Below the pieces are notes generated by a model. The model was not told the DNA's origin, did no database searches, and saw nothing but the letters and a program-made list of their open reading frames with translations. The position numbers and the translations under genes are program-made. Positions 21,314 to 29,795 of a DNA stretch of 43,339 nt are shown here, piece after piece. Position 1 is the first letter of the stretch; every line of letters starts with the position of its first letter. This DNA comes from an uncultured Treponema sp. (GTDB lineage: Bacteria; Spirochaetota; Spirochaetia; Treponematales; Treponemataceae): assembly GCA_905372235.1 (NCBI GenBank), contig CAJPOF010000014.1, positions 1 through 43,339 of the forward strand, read 5' to 3'.

Positions 21314-22300
21314 TTATCCTACCAGATTTTCGGGCTGGTGGTCTTCGTGAATGTTTCTGTAGGCGTAACTGTAAAGGATTTCCGCAACGTTTCGCAAAGG
21401 TTTTCGCATTCTCAATCCAGTGCTGTACGCAAAATCTACGGACGCTTTTGTAGCTTCAGGATTCCATAGTTTTGCGTTGTCAAGGTTTACGAAAGTGCAG
21501 TTCTCAGATTCGGAGATAGCCTTTATGTGTCTGTTCATCTCTGCCACATTCCTTGAGTTAGAGGAATTGGCAAGCGATACGAGAGCAATCCTACATTTTT
21601 TGTTAGCCTCTTTGATTCCTTCTATAAGAGTCAGATAAAGATTGTCAAAATCCGCAGGACTGGAAGCGAACAAGTTTACATCATTTTCGCCGACATGAAT
21701 AAGTATTCCTTCAGGCTCAAGAGGTTTTATTTCGTTCTGGAAATACTCATGAGCGTCTTTCAACTTGAGATTTTCACGGCTCTTGTTGTAGATGCTGAAG
21801 TTGAAATCGAAATCTTTGGCAAGAGCCGCAACCGGGATTTTCTTATCGATTCCGCCGCCAAGCAGAATGACAGAATTTCGTTCTTCGACCTCTGATTTAA
21901 CTTCAGGGTTTATAAGTTCATCAAGTGAATTCGAATAGTTCATGTTGTCCTCCTTTTCAGATTCTTTTATCAATTCATTTATTTGAGCCTGTTTCATTTT
22001 AAGCACGCTTTCTTCTGCCAGCCTTGTTTTTTCTTTGTCCAAAGACCTGTTTCTTACGTATACTGCCACATTTGCCGAAACAATCAGAAGGTTCAAGAAA
22101 TAAACTCCAAGAACGTAGTTTATCTGATGGTTTATGAACTTGGCGGATATTCCTGCGACATATCCGGAGATAATCAGGATGATGAAAGCCAAACTTGAAC
22201 CTTTTGCGGTTCTTGCCTTATACGCTTTTATTACATTCAACGGCCATGAAAAGCCGAAACAGATTAACATCGATGCTTCAAGAAGGTGTGCTACGTTCAT
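21314..22300 (-). CDS. PQ-loop membrane domain fused to a degenerate SGNH-like domain
   Basis: This 328-residue protein has an N-terminal PQ-loop-like part (about 1-85) of three hydrophobic helices, with CFGFSWPLNVIKAYKARTAKG and then a GYVAGISAKF segment. This matches small SemiSWEET/PQ-loop proteins of gut bacteria. A charged helical linker (about 86-135) leads to an SGNH/GDSL-hydrolase-like domain (about 140-328). There the nucleophile block GDS reads GGG (148-150), and block III is kept as GEND (204-207). The terminal D-x-x-H block is absent (AYSTGLRMRK around 291-300). The hydrolase is therefore probably inactive and may bind a glycan or lipid. ATG 22300 follows AGGAG. It is convergent with the nudix gene. 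Confidence 0.72.
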   Translation of the reverse strand: MNVAHLLEASMLICFGFSWPLNVIKAYKARTAKGSSLAFIILIISGYVAGISAKFINHQINYVLGVYFLNLLIVSANVAVYVRNRSLDKEKTRLAEESVLKMKQAQINELIKESEKEDNMNYSNSLDELINPEVKSEVEERNSVILLGGGIDKKIPVAALAKDFDFNFSIYNKSRENLKLKDAHEYFQNEIKPLEPEGILIHVGENDVNLFASSPADFDNLYLTLIEGIKEANKKCRIALVSLANSSNSRNVAEMNRHIKAISESENCTFVNLDNAKLWNPEATKASVDFAYSTGLRMRKPLRNVAEILYSYAYRNIHEDHQPENLVG

Positions 22301-22468
22301 TTTATTCTCCTGTCCTTAAAGCGGATGAACAGATTCTGCGATTTATGCAGTCTTGTCCGCTTTCTTTTGATTACGGTTTCATAATAACTCGCTTAGAAAA
22401 AAATACAATTTTTAGAAAGATTAAAAAATTTTTTGTTCGAGGCGGAAAGTTTTTTTACTTTCAAAAGG

Positions 22469-22497
22469 TTTTCTAAACTTAAAGAAGGCATTATATT
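22469..22497 (+). promoter_or_regulatory. Possible promoter of the sensor kinase gene
   Basis: TATATT (22492-22497) lies six bases before the ATG, with a weak -35 (TTTTCT, 22469-22474) at 17-bp spacing. The AAGG at about 22485 is too far from the ATG to serve as a ribosome binding site. A leaderless mRNA is suggested. Confidence 0.35.
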
Positions 22498-22503
22498 CAA
22501 TAT

Positions 22504-23772
22504 ATGCAGACAAGTCATAATCCTGCGGCTAACGATAAAAGAACACTTTTCGGACTCAGAAAAAAAATACAGCTTACACAGTTTATACTTATCGTAGTAA
22601 CCACGTTGCTGATGTCAATCGGCGGACTTGTAATAAACATCGGTTTCAACGACAAAGCCGCAAGCAAGGAACAGCAGAATATGTCCAGCTTGATAACACG
22701 GCTTTTTTTCTTTACGAAAGATTTTTCGCACCAAGAACTTTGCTCATACATGGATTCCATTGTTCAGGAACTTCCTGAGATTGACGTAATCTCAATCGTA
22801 GACAAAGACCGCATTCGCCTGTACCACACAAATCACAGTCTCATCGGAACGGAATATGACGGGACAATTCCGGATTTCAAAAGCCATGCGAACGGACATT
22901 ATACCGAAAACGACAAAGGTCCTTCCGGGCCGCAAAGGCGGACGTATTCGGCGATTTATGATGGGGACGGAAACTATTCGGGCTTCATCATGGCAATCAG
23001 ACTTAGAACATCAATGAGGAATGCAACAATACGGGCGGCAGGTCTTTTTTTTGCGGTAACGGTTGTGTCCATGCTGGTGGCTTTTCTGCTCAGAGCCTAC
23101 ATTTCTAAAAACATAAAAAGGGAATTTCTCGAGTTCACGGAAGATTTTGAGGGAACAAAATTCCTTGTAGATTCCATGAGGGCGAACAACCACGACTTCA
23201 CCAATAAACTTCATGTAATCCTTGGTCTGATTCAGATGGAAGAATACGAAAAAGCAAAATCCTATATAGAAAATATATCAATTATTCAGAAAGAAACCAT
23301 AAGCCATATAATGAGTTCGATAGAAAATCCTTCGTTTGCGGCGCTTCTTGTGGGAAAAATTGCGCGTGCTTCGGAATGCAACGTAAAATTCATTCTTCAG
23401 GAAGGGATTTGCTTCAAGGACAGCGACATAGATGTTCCGTCCGAGGCGCTTGTGACAATCACGGGAAATCTTATCGACAATGCGCTTGATGCCATGAACA
23501 GCCCTAATTTTTCCGCAGAAAAATCAAACGAACTTACATTCGGCGCATTCACAAAGCCGGGAGAACTTCTTATAACCGTAAAAGATACCGGTCCGGGGAT
23601 TTCCGATGACATTCAGAAAAAAATATTTGAGCGTGGTTTTTCGACAAAAGGGTCGGGTAGGGGAGTTGGGCTTTCTCACACAAGGCAACTGGTCGAAAGT
23701 TTGGGCGGAAAAATTTCCGTGGAATCCCAAGTCGGGAAGGGCGCTTGCTTTATGGTCGTTCTGAAAAGATAA
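22504..23772 (+). CDS. CitA/DcuS-family sensor histidine kinase
   Basis: This 422-residue membrane sensor has helix 1 at about 27-46, an extracytoplasmic sensory domain (47-177) with the PEIDVISIVDKDRIRLYHTN segment typical of CitA/DcuS sensors, and helix 2 at about 178-198. The phospho-acceptor segment RANNHDFTNKLHVILGL (H230) and the ATPase boxes NLIDNALDAM, DTGPGISDD, FERGFSTKGSGRGVGL follow. Family members are about 530-550 residues and carry a cytoplasmic PAS domain between helix 2 and the kinase. Here only about 30 residues separate them, so that PAS is missing. The ligand is probably a small organic acid or other carbon source. The response regulator follows 66 bp downstream. Confidence 0.9.
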   Translation: MQTSHNPAANDKRTLFGLRKKIQLTQFILIVVTTLLMSIGGLVINIGFNDKAASKEQQNMSSLITRLFFFTKDFSHQELCSYMDSIVQELPEIDVISIVDKDRIRLYHTNHSLIGTEYDGTIPDFKSHANGHYTENDKGPSGPQRRTYSAIYDGDGNYSGFIMAIRLRTSMRNATIRAAGLFFAVTVVSMLVAFLLRAYISKNIKREFLEFTEDFEGTKFLVDSMRANNHDFTNKLHVILGLIQMEEYEKAKSYIENISIIQKETISHIMSSIENPSFAALLVGKIARASECNVKFILQEGICFKDSDIDVPSEALVTITGNLIDNALDAMNSPNFSAEKSNELTFGAFTKPGELLITVKDTGPGISDDIQKKIFERGFSTKGSGRGVGLSHTRQLVESLGGKISVESQVGKGACFMVVLKR

Positions 23773-23838
23773 GTTTTTAATCCGACCGCAAAAATTAAGT
23801 GGCTAAAAAATATCGGTGGGTTTTCCCAAAGGTACATT

Positions 23839-24525
23839 ATGAAGGATTTTTCTATGGACTACAAAGTTTTGATTGTCGAAGACGATCCTATGGTCGCCAT
23901 GATAAACGAACAATATATCTGCAAAAACAAATGTTTTTCCGTCGCCGGTTCTTGCAGGAACGGTGCGGAAGCCATGGAATTCCTGAAGCACACAAAGGTA
24001 GACCTTGTTATTTTAGACGTTTTTATGCCTTATAAAGACGGAATCCAGACTTTAAAGGAACTTAGAGAACAGAAAATAGATTCGGATGTGATTATGGTTA
24101 CGGCGGCGAACGACTCCCGAACTCTTGAAGAGACAATGCATCTGGGCGTAATCGATTATCTTATAAAGCCTTTTGCATTTGAGCGGCTTTTGGTCGCATT
24201 GGAAAAATTCATAACAAAGAAAACTGCGCTAAAAGAAGCTACTGTGCTTGACCAATGTTCCATAGACAGGCTTCTTTCCAATTCCGCAAGCCCCAAGCAA
24301 GAGGCGTACCCAAAAGGAATCCAGGAAAAAACGCTGAATATGATTTTGGATTTTCTTAAAGAAAATCCGGGTTGGCATACAGGCGATATGATTGCCGAAA
24401 AACTTGCCGTTTCCATTGTTACCGTGCGCCATTACATGAACTATCTTATTGAACATAAACAAGCCCAAGAAGAGATGAACTACGGAACGGGCGGACGACC
24501 GAGCGTTCTTTACAAAGGACTTTGA
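23839..24525 (+). CDS. CitB/DcuR-family response regulator
   Basis: This response regulator, up to 228 residues, pairs with the sensor kinase upstream. The receiver domain begins YKVLIVEDDPMVAMINEQY, has the phospho-acceptor Asp in VDLVILDVFMP, and the Lys in IDYLIKPF. The C-terminal part (about 165-228) is a winged-helix region with WHTGDMIAEKLAVSIVTVRHYM, as in CitB/DcuR. ATG 23839 has AAAGG; ATG 23854 has AAGGA at similar spacing and gives the more usual N-terminus (MDYKVLIVEDD), so the true start may be 23854. The target is plausibly the GPH symporter gene next downstream. Confidence 0.9.
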   Translation: MKDFSMDYKVLIVEDDPMVAMINEQYICKNKCFSVAGSCRNGAEAMEFLKHTKVDLVILDVFMPYKDGIQTLKELREQKIDSDVIMVTAANDSRTLEETMHLGVIDYLIKPFAFERLLVALEKFITKKTALKEATVLDQCSIDRLLSNSASPKQEAYPKGIQEKTLNMILDFLKENPGWHTGDMIAEKLAVSIVTVRHYMNYLIEHKQAQEEMNYGTGGRPSVLYKGL

Positions 24526-24553
24526 CACACGCCGATTGAAGGCGGTTTTGCCT

Positions 24554-24579
24554 AATCCCGGAAAACGGATTTTCCGATT
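24554..24579 (+). terminator. Small hairpin after the response regulator
   Basis: CGGAAAA (24559-24565) and TTTTCCG (24570-24576) form a 7-bp stem with loop CGGA. Three further A/T pairs are possible outside a two-base bulge. No U-run follows, so this is a weak terminator candidate. Confidence 0.3.
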
Positions 24580-24651
24580 GCGGTTTGCCAATATCGGAAT
24601 TCGGATTAATAATATGGCTATCATACAATATTGAGTTTCAGGGGAAAACTG

Positions 24652-26457
24652 ATGGAAACAAAATCGATTAAAAAACTCACTCGTTCGGAAAAAACAACCT
24701 ATGGCTTGGGTGCGGTCGCAAAAGACATGGTTTATATGCTTTCGGCAAACTATATTCTGTATTACTATCAGGATATCATGGGAGTTTCCGCATGGGCGAT
24801 GGGAATAATCCTTTTAGTCGCCCGCATTTTTGATGCTTTCAACGACCCCGTGATGGGCGTTATAGTTTCAAAAACAAAGACAAGATGGGGAAAATTCCGC
24901 CCATGGCTTATGATTGGAACTCTTACAAATGCGGTGATACTTTATCTGATGTTTTCTTGCCCTCCGACTCTTTCCAAAGGGGGACTTGTGGCGTATGCCG
25001 CCTGCACATACATTTTATGGGGAGTGACATACACGATGATGGATATTCCCTATTGGTCAATGATTCCGGCATTCACTAAAGGCGGAAAGGAAAGGGAAAG
25101 CCTTTCTGCATTCGCAAGAGCCGCCGCAGGGGTCGGTTCTGCCATAATTTTGATTTTGACCGTACTTTCCGTTTCATTTTTCGGAATGAGAACTGGAAAT
25201 AATTCCGCCGAACACAAAGAAACGGAACGCAGACTGGAATATTCTAAAGTGTACCAGCGAGTTCTGCTCAGTTCGTTTAAAAATACGCTTCCGGACGACC
25301 GGAAAGACGAGCCCGATTTATTTCTCTCCGAACTTCATACAAAGAACAATTTGGTCAAAGAACTTGCGGCAAAACGTGTTCCGCAAAAAAAATCTGGTTC
25401 CAAAAATCAAAAACTTCAGAACGAGGATATTCAGGAAAAAGAATCCTTAATCATGCAGCTGGAAGAAGAAATCGCAGAAATCGAAAAAGATTTTTTACAA
25501 AACGAAATCGAACAAGCGCAAATCGACCGGCTCAAAGAAAATGTCCTTGACATTCAAAAACTGGAAGAAAAGTTTGCGAATGTCAAAGTTTCTGTAGAAC
25601 GAGCCGGCTACAGAATATTCAGTTTGATTGTTGCGGTGATTTTTATCGTTCTTATAACGCTCATGTGTTTTACGATAAAAGAAAAATCCACGGAAACCAT
25701 GAAAAGCGCAACCGTAAAAGATATGTTCAATGCGCTGGTACAAAACGATCAGGCAATGACGATGGTGGCGGCGATTGTCTGCATAAACACGGCTTTATAC
25801 ATGACTTCAAATCTTTTGATATATTTTTTCAAATACGATTACAGTCCGGCGGCGTGGGAATCAAACTACACTTTGTTCAATATGTTTGGCGGCGCATTCC
25901 AGATTTTGGCAATGATGATTCTGTTCGCTCTTTTCAGGCGGTTCATGGATACCGTGAAAATATTTTACGTCGGTTCTGCGATGGCGTTTTCAGGTTACGC
26001 AATATTTTTGATAATCTCATTCATGGGAACTTCGAATTTTTGGGCATTGATTCCGTCCGCTTTCTTGATAATGAGCGCAATCGGACTTCTTAATGTTGTG
26101 GTGACGGTGTTCCTCGCCAATTCCGTGGATTACGGAGAACTCAAGAACGGGCGCAGGGACGAAGCGGTAATATTCAGCATGCAGACATTCGTCGTAAAAC
26201 TTGCCTCAGGATTTTCGGCGATGCTGGCAGGGCTTATTCTTTCAATCTGCAACATAAACAAGGATGCGATAATCGGAATAAAACTTCCCGCCGCTTCCAG
26301 CATGGGACTAAGAATGTGCATTACGCTGATTCCGATGACCGTTCTGATTATCGGTGCGTTGATTTTCAAGAAGCGATACATTCTCACTGACAAAAAAGTT
26401 TCCGAGATAACCGAAGAATTGATTTCCCGTCATGCAAATGCCGAATTAAAAGATTAA
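24652..26457 (+). CDS. GPH-family (MelB-like) sugar:cation symporter with coiled-coil insertion
   Basis: This 601-residue member of the glycoside-pentoside-hexuronide:cation symporter family (major facilitator fold) has an N-terminus SEKTTYGLGAVAKDMVY, then RIFDAFNDPVMGVIV, TRWGKFRPWLMIG and DIPYWSMIPAFT, all diagnostic. Members are usually about 450-500 residues. The excess is a highly charged insertion at about residues 180-318 (DNA 25190-25606) between helices 5 and 6, with a predicted coiled coil (EKESLIMQLEEEIAEIEKDF). In the MelB topology this loop faces outward. ATG 24652 follows CAGGGG and starts METKSIKKL; an in-frame ATG at 24631 is weaker. The substrate is unknown, probably a sugar or uronide sensed by the two-component system upstream. 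Confidence 0.9.
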   Translation: METKSIKKLTRSEKTTYGLGAVAKDMVYMLSANYILYYYQDIMGVSAWAMGIILLVARIFDAFNDPVMGVIVSKTKTRWGKFRPWLMIGTLTNAVILYLMFSCPPTLSKGGLVAYAACTYILWGVTYTMMDIPYWSMIPAFTKGGKERESLSAFARAAAGVGSAIILILTVLSVSFFGMRTGNNSAEHKETERRLEYSKVYQRVLLSSFKNTLPDDRKDEPDLFLSELHTKNNLVKELAAKRVPQKKSGSKNQKLQNEDIQEKESLIMQLEEEIAEIEKDFLQNEIEQAQIDRLKENVLDIQKLEEKFANVKVSVERAGYRIFSLIVAVIFIVLITLMCFTIKEKSTETMKSATVKDMFNALVQNDQAMTMVAAIVCINTALYMTSNLLIYFFKYDYSPAAWESNYTLFNMFGGAFQILAMMILFALFRRFMDTVKIFYVGSAMAFSGYAIFLIISFMGTSNFWALIPSAFLIMSAIGLLNVVVTVFLANSVDYGELKNGRRDEAVIFSMQTFVVKLASGFSAMLAGLILSICNINKDAIIGIKLPAASSMGLRMCITLIPMTVLIIGALIFKKRYILTDKKVSEITEELISRHANAELKD

Positions 26458-26474
26458 GATTTCTCTGATATAAT
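26446..26474 (+). promoter_or_regulatory. Promoter of the epimerase gene, inside the symporter end
   Basis: TTAAAA (26446-26451), a 17-bp spacer and a perfect TATAAT (26469-26474). The expected start is about 26481-26482, at the second ATG of the epimerase frame. Confidence 0.55.
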
Positions 26475-26481
26475 GAACGAC

Positions 26482-27525
26482 ATGGCAGGTGCAAAGAGAA
26501 CCGTAGTCGCTGTCACGGGTTCAGCCGGAGCGATGGGCAGCGAAATTGTCGCCCATCTTTTGGATTCCGACAAGGACTTTGAATTACGGCTTTTCATAAA
26601 CAACCGGATGGGGCATCTCAGAAGTTTTTTTCGCCGGCTTTTAAAACGAGGGAAAAAGCGAATGTCAATAATCCGGGGAAATCTCGGAAACTACAACGAA
26701 GTGGAAAAACTTGTCTCCGGAGCTGACTACGTGATTCATTGCGGTGCGCTCATTCCCCCAAAAGCTGACCACGATCCGGAAAACACAATAAAAACCAACT
26801 TCGGCGGAACAAAGAATATTGTCGATGCGATAATGAATTCCGGCAGAGCCGATAAAATAAAAATGGTTCACATATCAACGGTGGCAGTCTACGGGAACAG
26901 AGACCACAAGCATCCCTGGGCAAGAATGGGAGATCCGGTAATGTCGTCGCCTTACGATTATTATTCGGCATCAAAAATCAAGGCAGAACGCTATGTTCTT
27001 GAAAGCGAGCTTCCGAATTGGGCGATATTGCGCCAGACAGCCGTTTATCATAAATATTTTCTTGTGAACAATTTAAGCGACGGGCTGATGTTCCACACTT
27101 GCTGGAATGCGCCCCTTGAATGGATTACCGACAGAGATTCCGGACTTTGCATAAAAAATCTTGTGGAAAAAGACATCGACGGAAAACTCGGCGGCTTCTG
27201 GAAAAAAAACTACAATATCGGCGGCGGAAAATCTTGCAGGGAAACAGGATACGAAACGTTCAGCTCCGTTTTTGCGCTTATGGGAGCGGAAACAGAACGC
27301 ATTTTCAATCCCGAATGGAATATTCCCAGGAATTTCCATGGGGTTTGGTTTACCGACAGCGATATTCTGAACGATTGGCTTGGTTACAGAACAGAAAGCG
27401 TTCATGATTATTGGAAACGCATGAAGGAAAAACTTTGGTATTATCGGCTGGGCTATATAATTCCGTCGTTTTTTATAAGAAAATATGCAATAGAACGCTT
27501 GCTAAAAACAGCAACGCCCCGATGA
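26482..27525 (+). CDS. NAD-dependent epimerase/dehydratase-family protein
   Basis: This extended short-chain dehydrogenase of 347 residues from ATG 26482 (350 from the ATG at 26473, which overlaps the -10 box) has the Rossmann motif VTGSAGAMGSEI. VIHCGALIPPKADHDPE, HISTVAVYG and YYSASKIKAE (catalytic YxxxK) follow, consistent with nucleotide-sugar or sterol-type epimerases. The substrate is not known. Its TGA overlaps an ATG of the next frame (ATGA at 27522-27525). The C-terminus (FFIRKYAIERLLK) runs into a short A-run, after which a one-base backward shift would join it to the next gene. No ribosome binding site is seen at 26482. Confidence 0.85.
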   Translation: MAGAKRTVVAVTGSAGAMGSEIVAHLLDSDKDFELRLFINNRMGHLRSFFRRLLKRGKKRMSIIRGNLGNYNEVEKLVSGADYVIHCGALIPPKADHDPENTIKTNFGGTKNIVDAIMNSGRADKIKMVHISTVAVYGNRDHKHPWARMGDPVMSSPYDYYSASKIKAERYVLESELPNWAILRQTAVYHKYFLVNNLSDGLMFHTCWNAPLEWITDRDSGLCIKNLVEKDIDGKLGGFWKKNYNIGGGKSCRETGYETFSSVFALMGAETERIFNPEWNIPRNFHGVWFTDSDILNDWLGYRTESVHDYWKRMKEKLWYYRLGYIIPSFFIRKYAIERLLKTATPR

Positions 27526-28070
27526 ACTGGATTCGTCTTGGCAAAAAAGGCAGGATAGATGCGTTCTTTGGCGGACAGAAGGCATTCGACGAACTTCCTA
27601 GAGAATGGAAAAATTTTCCGCTTCTGAAAAAAGGACAAAGCCCGGACGGACCGATTGACTACGAGGCGCTCAAAGATGAAAAGCAGGCGGAACGGTATAA
27701 ATTGAACCACGGCTACGACGACTCAAAACCCGATACCGAAATCGGTATGGAAGATTTGAAATCGGCGGCAGAATATCGCGGCGGGAAAGTCATCACGGAT
27801 TCCATGAAAGAAGGCGACATCTATGCAAAAATCGTTTGGCAATGTCACAACGGACACAGATTCGAAAGCCGTGCCTACACAGTTTTGCGGTGCGGATTTT
27901 GGTGTCCGGAATGTTGCGAGGCTCTTCCAAAATGGAGTTTTGACAAAGCCGCAAAACACGTTCCGTTTTATGCGCAAGTTTGGTACGACACCCACAGAAA
28001 AGACGAAGAAAATAATGTCTATCCATACGACGAACATGAAGACGATGACATGATTGTTCTTTCAAAATAG
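27522..28070 (+). CDS. Hypothetical protein with zinc-ribbon-like segment, overlapping the epimerase
   Basis: This 182-residue protein begins MNWIRLGKKGRIDAFFGGQ at ATG 27522, which overlaps the epimerase stop as ATGA. It is soluble and charged. Near the C-terminus it has WQCHNGHRFESRAYTVLRCG then FWCPECCEAL, a C-x2-H / C-x2-C arrangement that may hold zinc. No family is recognised. The frame is open for 37 codons upstream, across the epimerase end. A -1 shift at the A-run about 27506-27511 would fuse the two proteins smoothly. So it is either a coupled partner of the epimerase or the C-terminal half of a split gene. Confidence 0.65.
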   Translation: MNWIRLGKKGRIDAFFGGQKAFDELPREWKNFPLLKKGQSPDGPIDYEALKDEKQAERYKLNHGYDDSKPDTEIGMEDLKSAAEYRGGKVITDSMKEGDIYAKIVWQCHNGHRFESRAYTVLRCGFWCPECCEALPKWSFDKAAKHVPFYAQVWYDTHRKDEENNVYPYDEHEDDDMIVLSK

Positions 28071-28106
28071 AAGCATGCGGCGAAAATCTTATATTCCGAC
28101 GGAGCG

Positions 28107-28134
28107 ATAAAAGGAAATCGAGAAACTCGACATT
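28107..28134 (-). terminator. Probable GNAT-gene terminator; diverged copy 3 of the 28-nt 3'-flank motif
   Basis: On the minus strand TCGAG and CTCGA (28130-28118) pair around TTT, followed by a T-rich tract. The 28-nt block matches the copy at 30200-30227 in 21 positions. It begins 5 bp after the GNAT stop. Confidence 0.5.
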
Positions 28135-28138
28135 CCGG

Positions 28139-28705
28139 TTATTTATGAATTATCCAATAATCTTTATACAAGTATCCGTCTTGTGTTCCGACCAAAAGAT
28201 TATCCGACTTTTTAAAGCCGATGCCGGATACAGCCGACAGTCTTTCAACAGCATAGTTAGGCACTTTGGTGATTATTTCTTTGCAATCGAATAACTCATA
28301 AGCCGGCAGAATTATAAGTTTCAGAATTGCTTTGATGACATCTTCTTTTTCGTATTCGCTTTTTAAGTCCAATCTAAGCACACCCATGCCGTCAAACTTG
28401 TCTTCCGATGCTCTTTTGAATAGTTCAATCGTTCCGATTGCTTTTGACGAGGTTTTGTCTACAATCACCCAACGAACAAACCATCTCGTTTTATACGATT
28501 CCAGCCAAAAAGCAACAGCCTGCTCCATTTTAACTTTTGTAGGATAGTAAAAATTGTCGCCGTGACAATTGTCGCTGTTAAAAAAAGGCAATGAATTTTT
28601 ATCGCTATACACGCTAAGCAAATTTTCCGTATCGCTTTTATCTACAAGACGAAGTAAAAATTCGCCGCTTTCAAATTTCGGGCAATGCTCATATACATTC
28701 GGCAT
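28139..28705 (-). CDS. GNAT-family N-acetyltransferase
   Basis: This 188-residue protein is of the GNAT fold, transferring an acetyl group from acetyl-CoA to an unknown amine. The N-terminal strand FLLRLVDKSDTENLLSVYSD is typical of RimJ/RimL-type members. WVIVDKTSSKAIGTIELF is the beta4-like strand, MGVLRLDLKSEYEKEDVIKA aligns with the acetyl-CoA loop region (poorly conserved), and NYAVERLSAVSGIGFKKSD is the usual late 'N-x-x-x-x-R-x-x-x-x-x-GF' motif. ATG 28705 is chosen because a perfect GGAGGA site precedes it; a longer frame adds 36 unsupported residues. It lies downstream of arginase on the same strand, but 176 bp and a terminator-like hairpin separate them. Confidence 0.85.
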   Translation of the reverse strand: MPNVYEHCPKFESGEFLLRLVDKSDTENLLSVYSDKNSLPFFNSDNCHGDNFYYPTKVKMEQAVAFWLESYKTRWFVRWVIVDKTSSKAIGTIELFKRASEDKFDGMGVLRLDLKSEYEKEDVIKAILKLIILPAYELFDCKEIITKVPNYAVERLSAVSGIGFKKSDNLLVGTQDGYLYKDYWIIHK

Positions 28706-28856
28706 AAACCAATCCTCCAAACTTGAGATTTTTAATCGAAAAATACGATGTTCTACTCGTGATAATGCGGCGAATAAAAAGCCAGCGACATCTAGGGCGC
28801 AAAGGCGGCGCAATTTCTAGCAAATTGCCAAATGCTCCGCAAAACGCATAATCGGG

Positions 28857-28878
28857 CAAAAGGAAATCGATAATTTCC
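28857..28878 (-). terminator. Short intrinsic terminator of the arginase gene
   Basis: On the minus strand GGAAAT and ATTTCC (plus 28862-28867 and 28873-28878) form a 6-bp stem with a 5-nt loop, followed by TTTT. It starts a few bases after the arginase stop. Confidence 0.45.
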
Positions 28879-28880
28879 GC

Positions 28881-29789
28881 CTAATACAAAGTTTCTCCCA
28901 GAAGTCTTGCCGCAAGATTCACCGCAAGAATGGCGGTCTGATTTCGTACGTCCAGGATAGGATTCACCTCGACGATTTCCGCTGATTTGACCTTGCCGGT
29001 TGTTGCCATTTCTTCCATAAGCAGAAGAGCCTCTCTGTTTGTAAGCCCGCCCGGAAGAGGAATTCCAGTTCCCGGAGCAAACATTGGGTCAAGGACATCC
29101 ATATCAAAACTTACGTGGATTATGTCGGCATGCGAAAGAAAGAATGTCTTGACCTTTTTTATGATTTCAGAAAATCCCTGACGGTCAATATCGCTCATCG
29201 TAAAAACGGTAACGCCTGCTTCTTTCATAAGCAGTTTTTCGCCCGGATCAAGGTCTCGGCATCCCACAAAACATATGTTCTTTGGATCGACTTTCTGTCC
29301 TTGGTAGTAAAGGTTTGTGAGTTCCTTGAGTCCGATTCCTGCGGAAGCCGCAAGGCATTCTCCATGCACGTTTCCCGTGGGCGTTGTTTCGGTTGAGTTA
29401 AAATCGCCATGGGCATCTACGTACAAAACCCCGACTTTTTTTTCGGACTTCTTTGCGGTTGCGGCAAGCCCTGCAAGCGAGCCAAGCACAATCGAATGAT
29501 CGCCGCCAAGAACAAAAGGAAATTCATCTTTGGCGGTAATTTCTTCAACTTTTTCAGCAAGTTTAGTGCAGGCGTTTATTATCGGGTGCAGATATTTTGC
29601 CTTTGGGTTTCCGACGTCCTCGTATTCCTGCGCGCTTGGCTGAAATATGTCAGAATGGACATAGGTCTTATGTCCCAAGGATTCAAGACGCTCTTTGATT
29701 CCCGCAAGTCTGATGGCGGAAGGCCCCATGTCAGAACCGTGGCGGCTTGCACCAAAATCAAGGGGCATTTCCAATATGTGTACATTCAT
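28881..29789 (-). CDS. rocF: Arginase
   Basis: This 302-residue binuclear manganese enzyme splits arginine to ornithine and urea. All metal motifs are present: GGDHSIVLG, YVDAHGDFNS (D-x-H-x-D), SFDMDVLDPMFAPGTG (D-x-D) and EIVEVNPILD. NVHGECLAA provides the substrate-binding His-Gly region. Length and motif spacing fit arginase (RocF/SpeB superfamily) rather than agmatinase. No ribosome binding site precedes ATG 29789. A perfect TATAAT (29796-29801 on the plus, read on the minus) ends six bases before it, so the mRNA is probably leaderless. A palindrome lies 140 bp upstream. Confidence 0.94.
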   Translation of the reverse strand: MNVHILEMPLDFGASRHGSDMGPSAIRLAGIKERLESLGHKTYVHSDIFQPSAQEYEDVGNPKAKYLHPIINACTKLAEKVEEITAKDEFPFVLGGDHSIVLGSLAGLAATAKKSEKKVGVLYVDAHGDFNSTETTPTGNVHGECLAASAGIGLKELTNLYYQGQKVDPKNICFVGCRDLDPGEKLLMKEAGVTVFTMSDIDRQGFSEIIKKVKTFFLSHADIIHVSFDMDVLDPMFAPGTGIPLPGGLTNREALLLMEEMATTGKVKSAEIVEVNPILDVRNQTAILAVNLAARLLGETLY

Positions 29790-29795
29790 GCGTTT

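Noticed and set aside
27500..27515. Classical programmed -1 frameshift site in the epimerase gene
   Set aside because: The run is five A residues, in zero frame CTA AAA ACA, not the A-AAA-AAC heptamer, and no strong downstream pseudoknot is evident. Kept only as a possibility in the split-gene finding.
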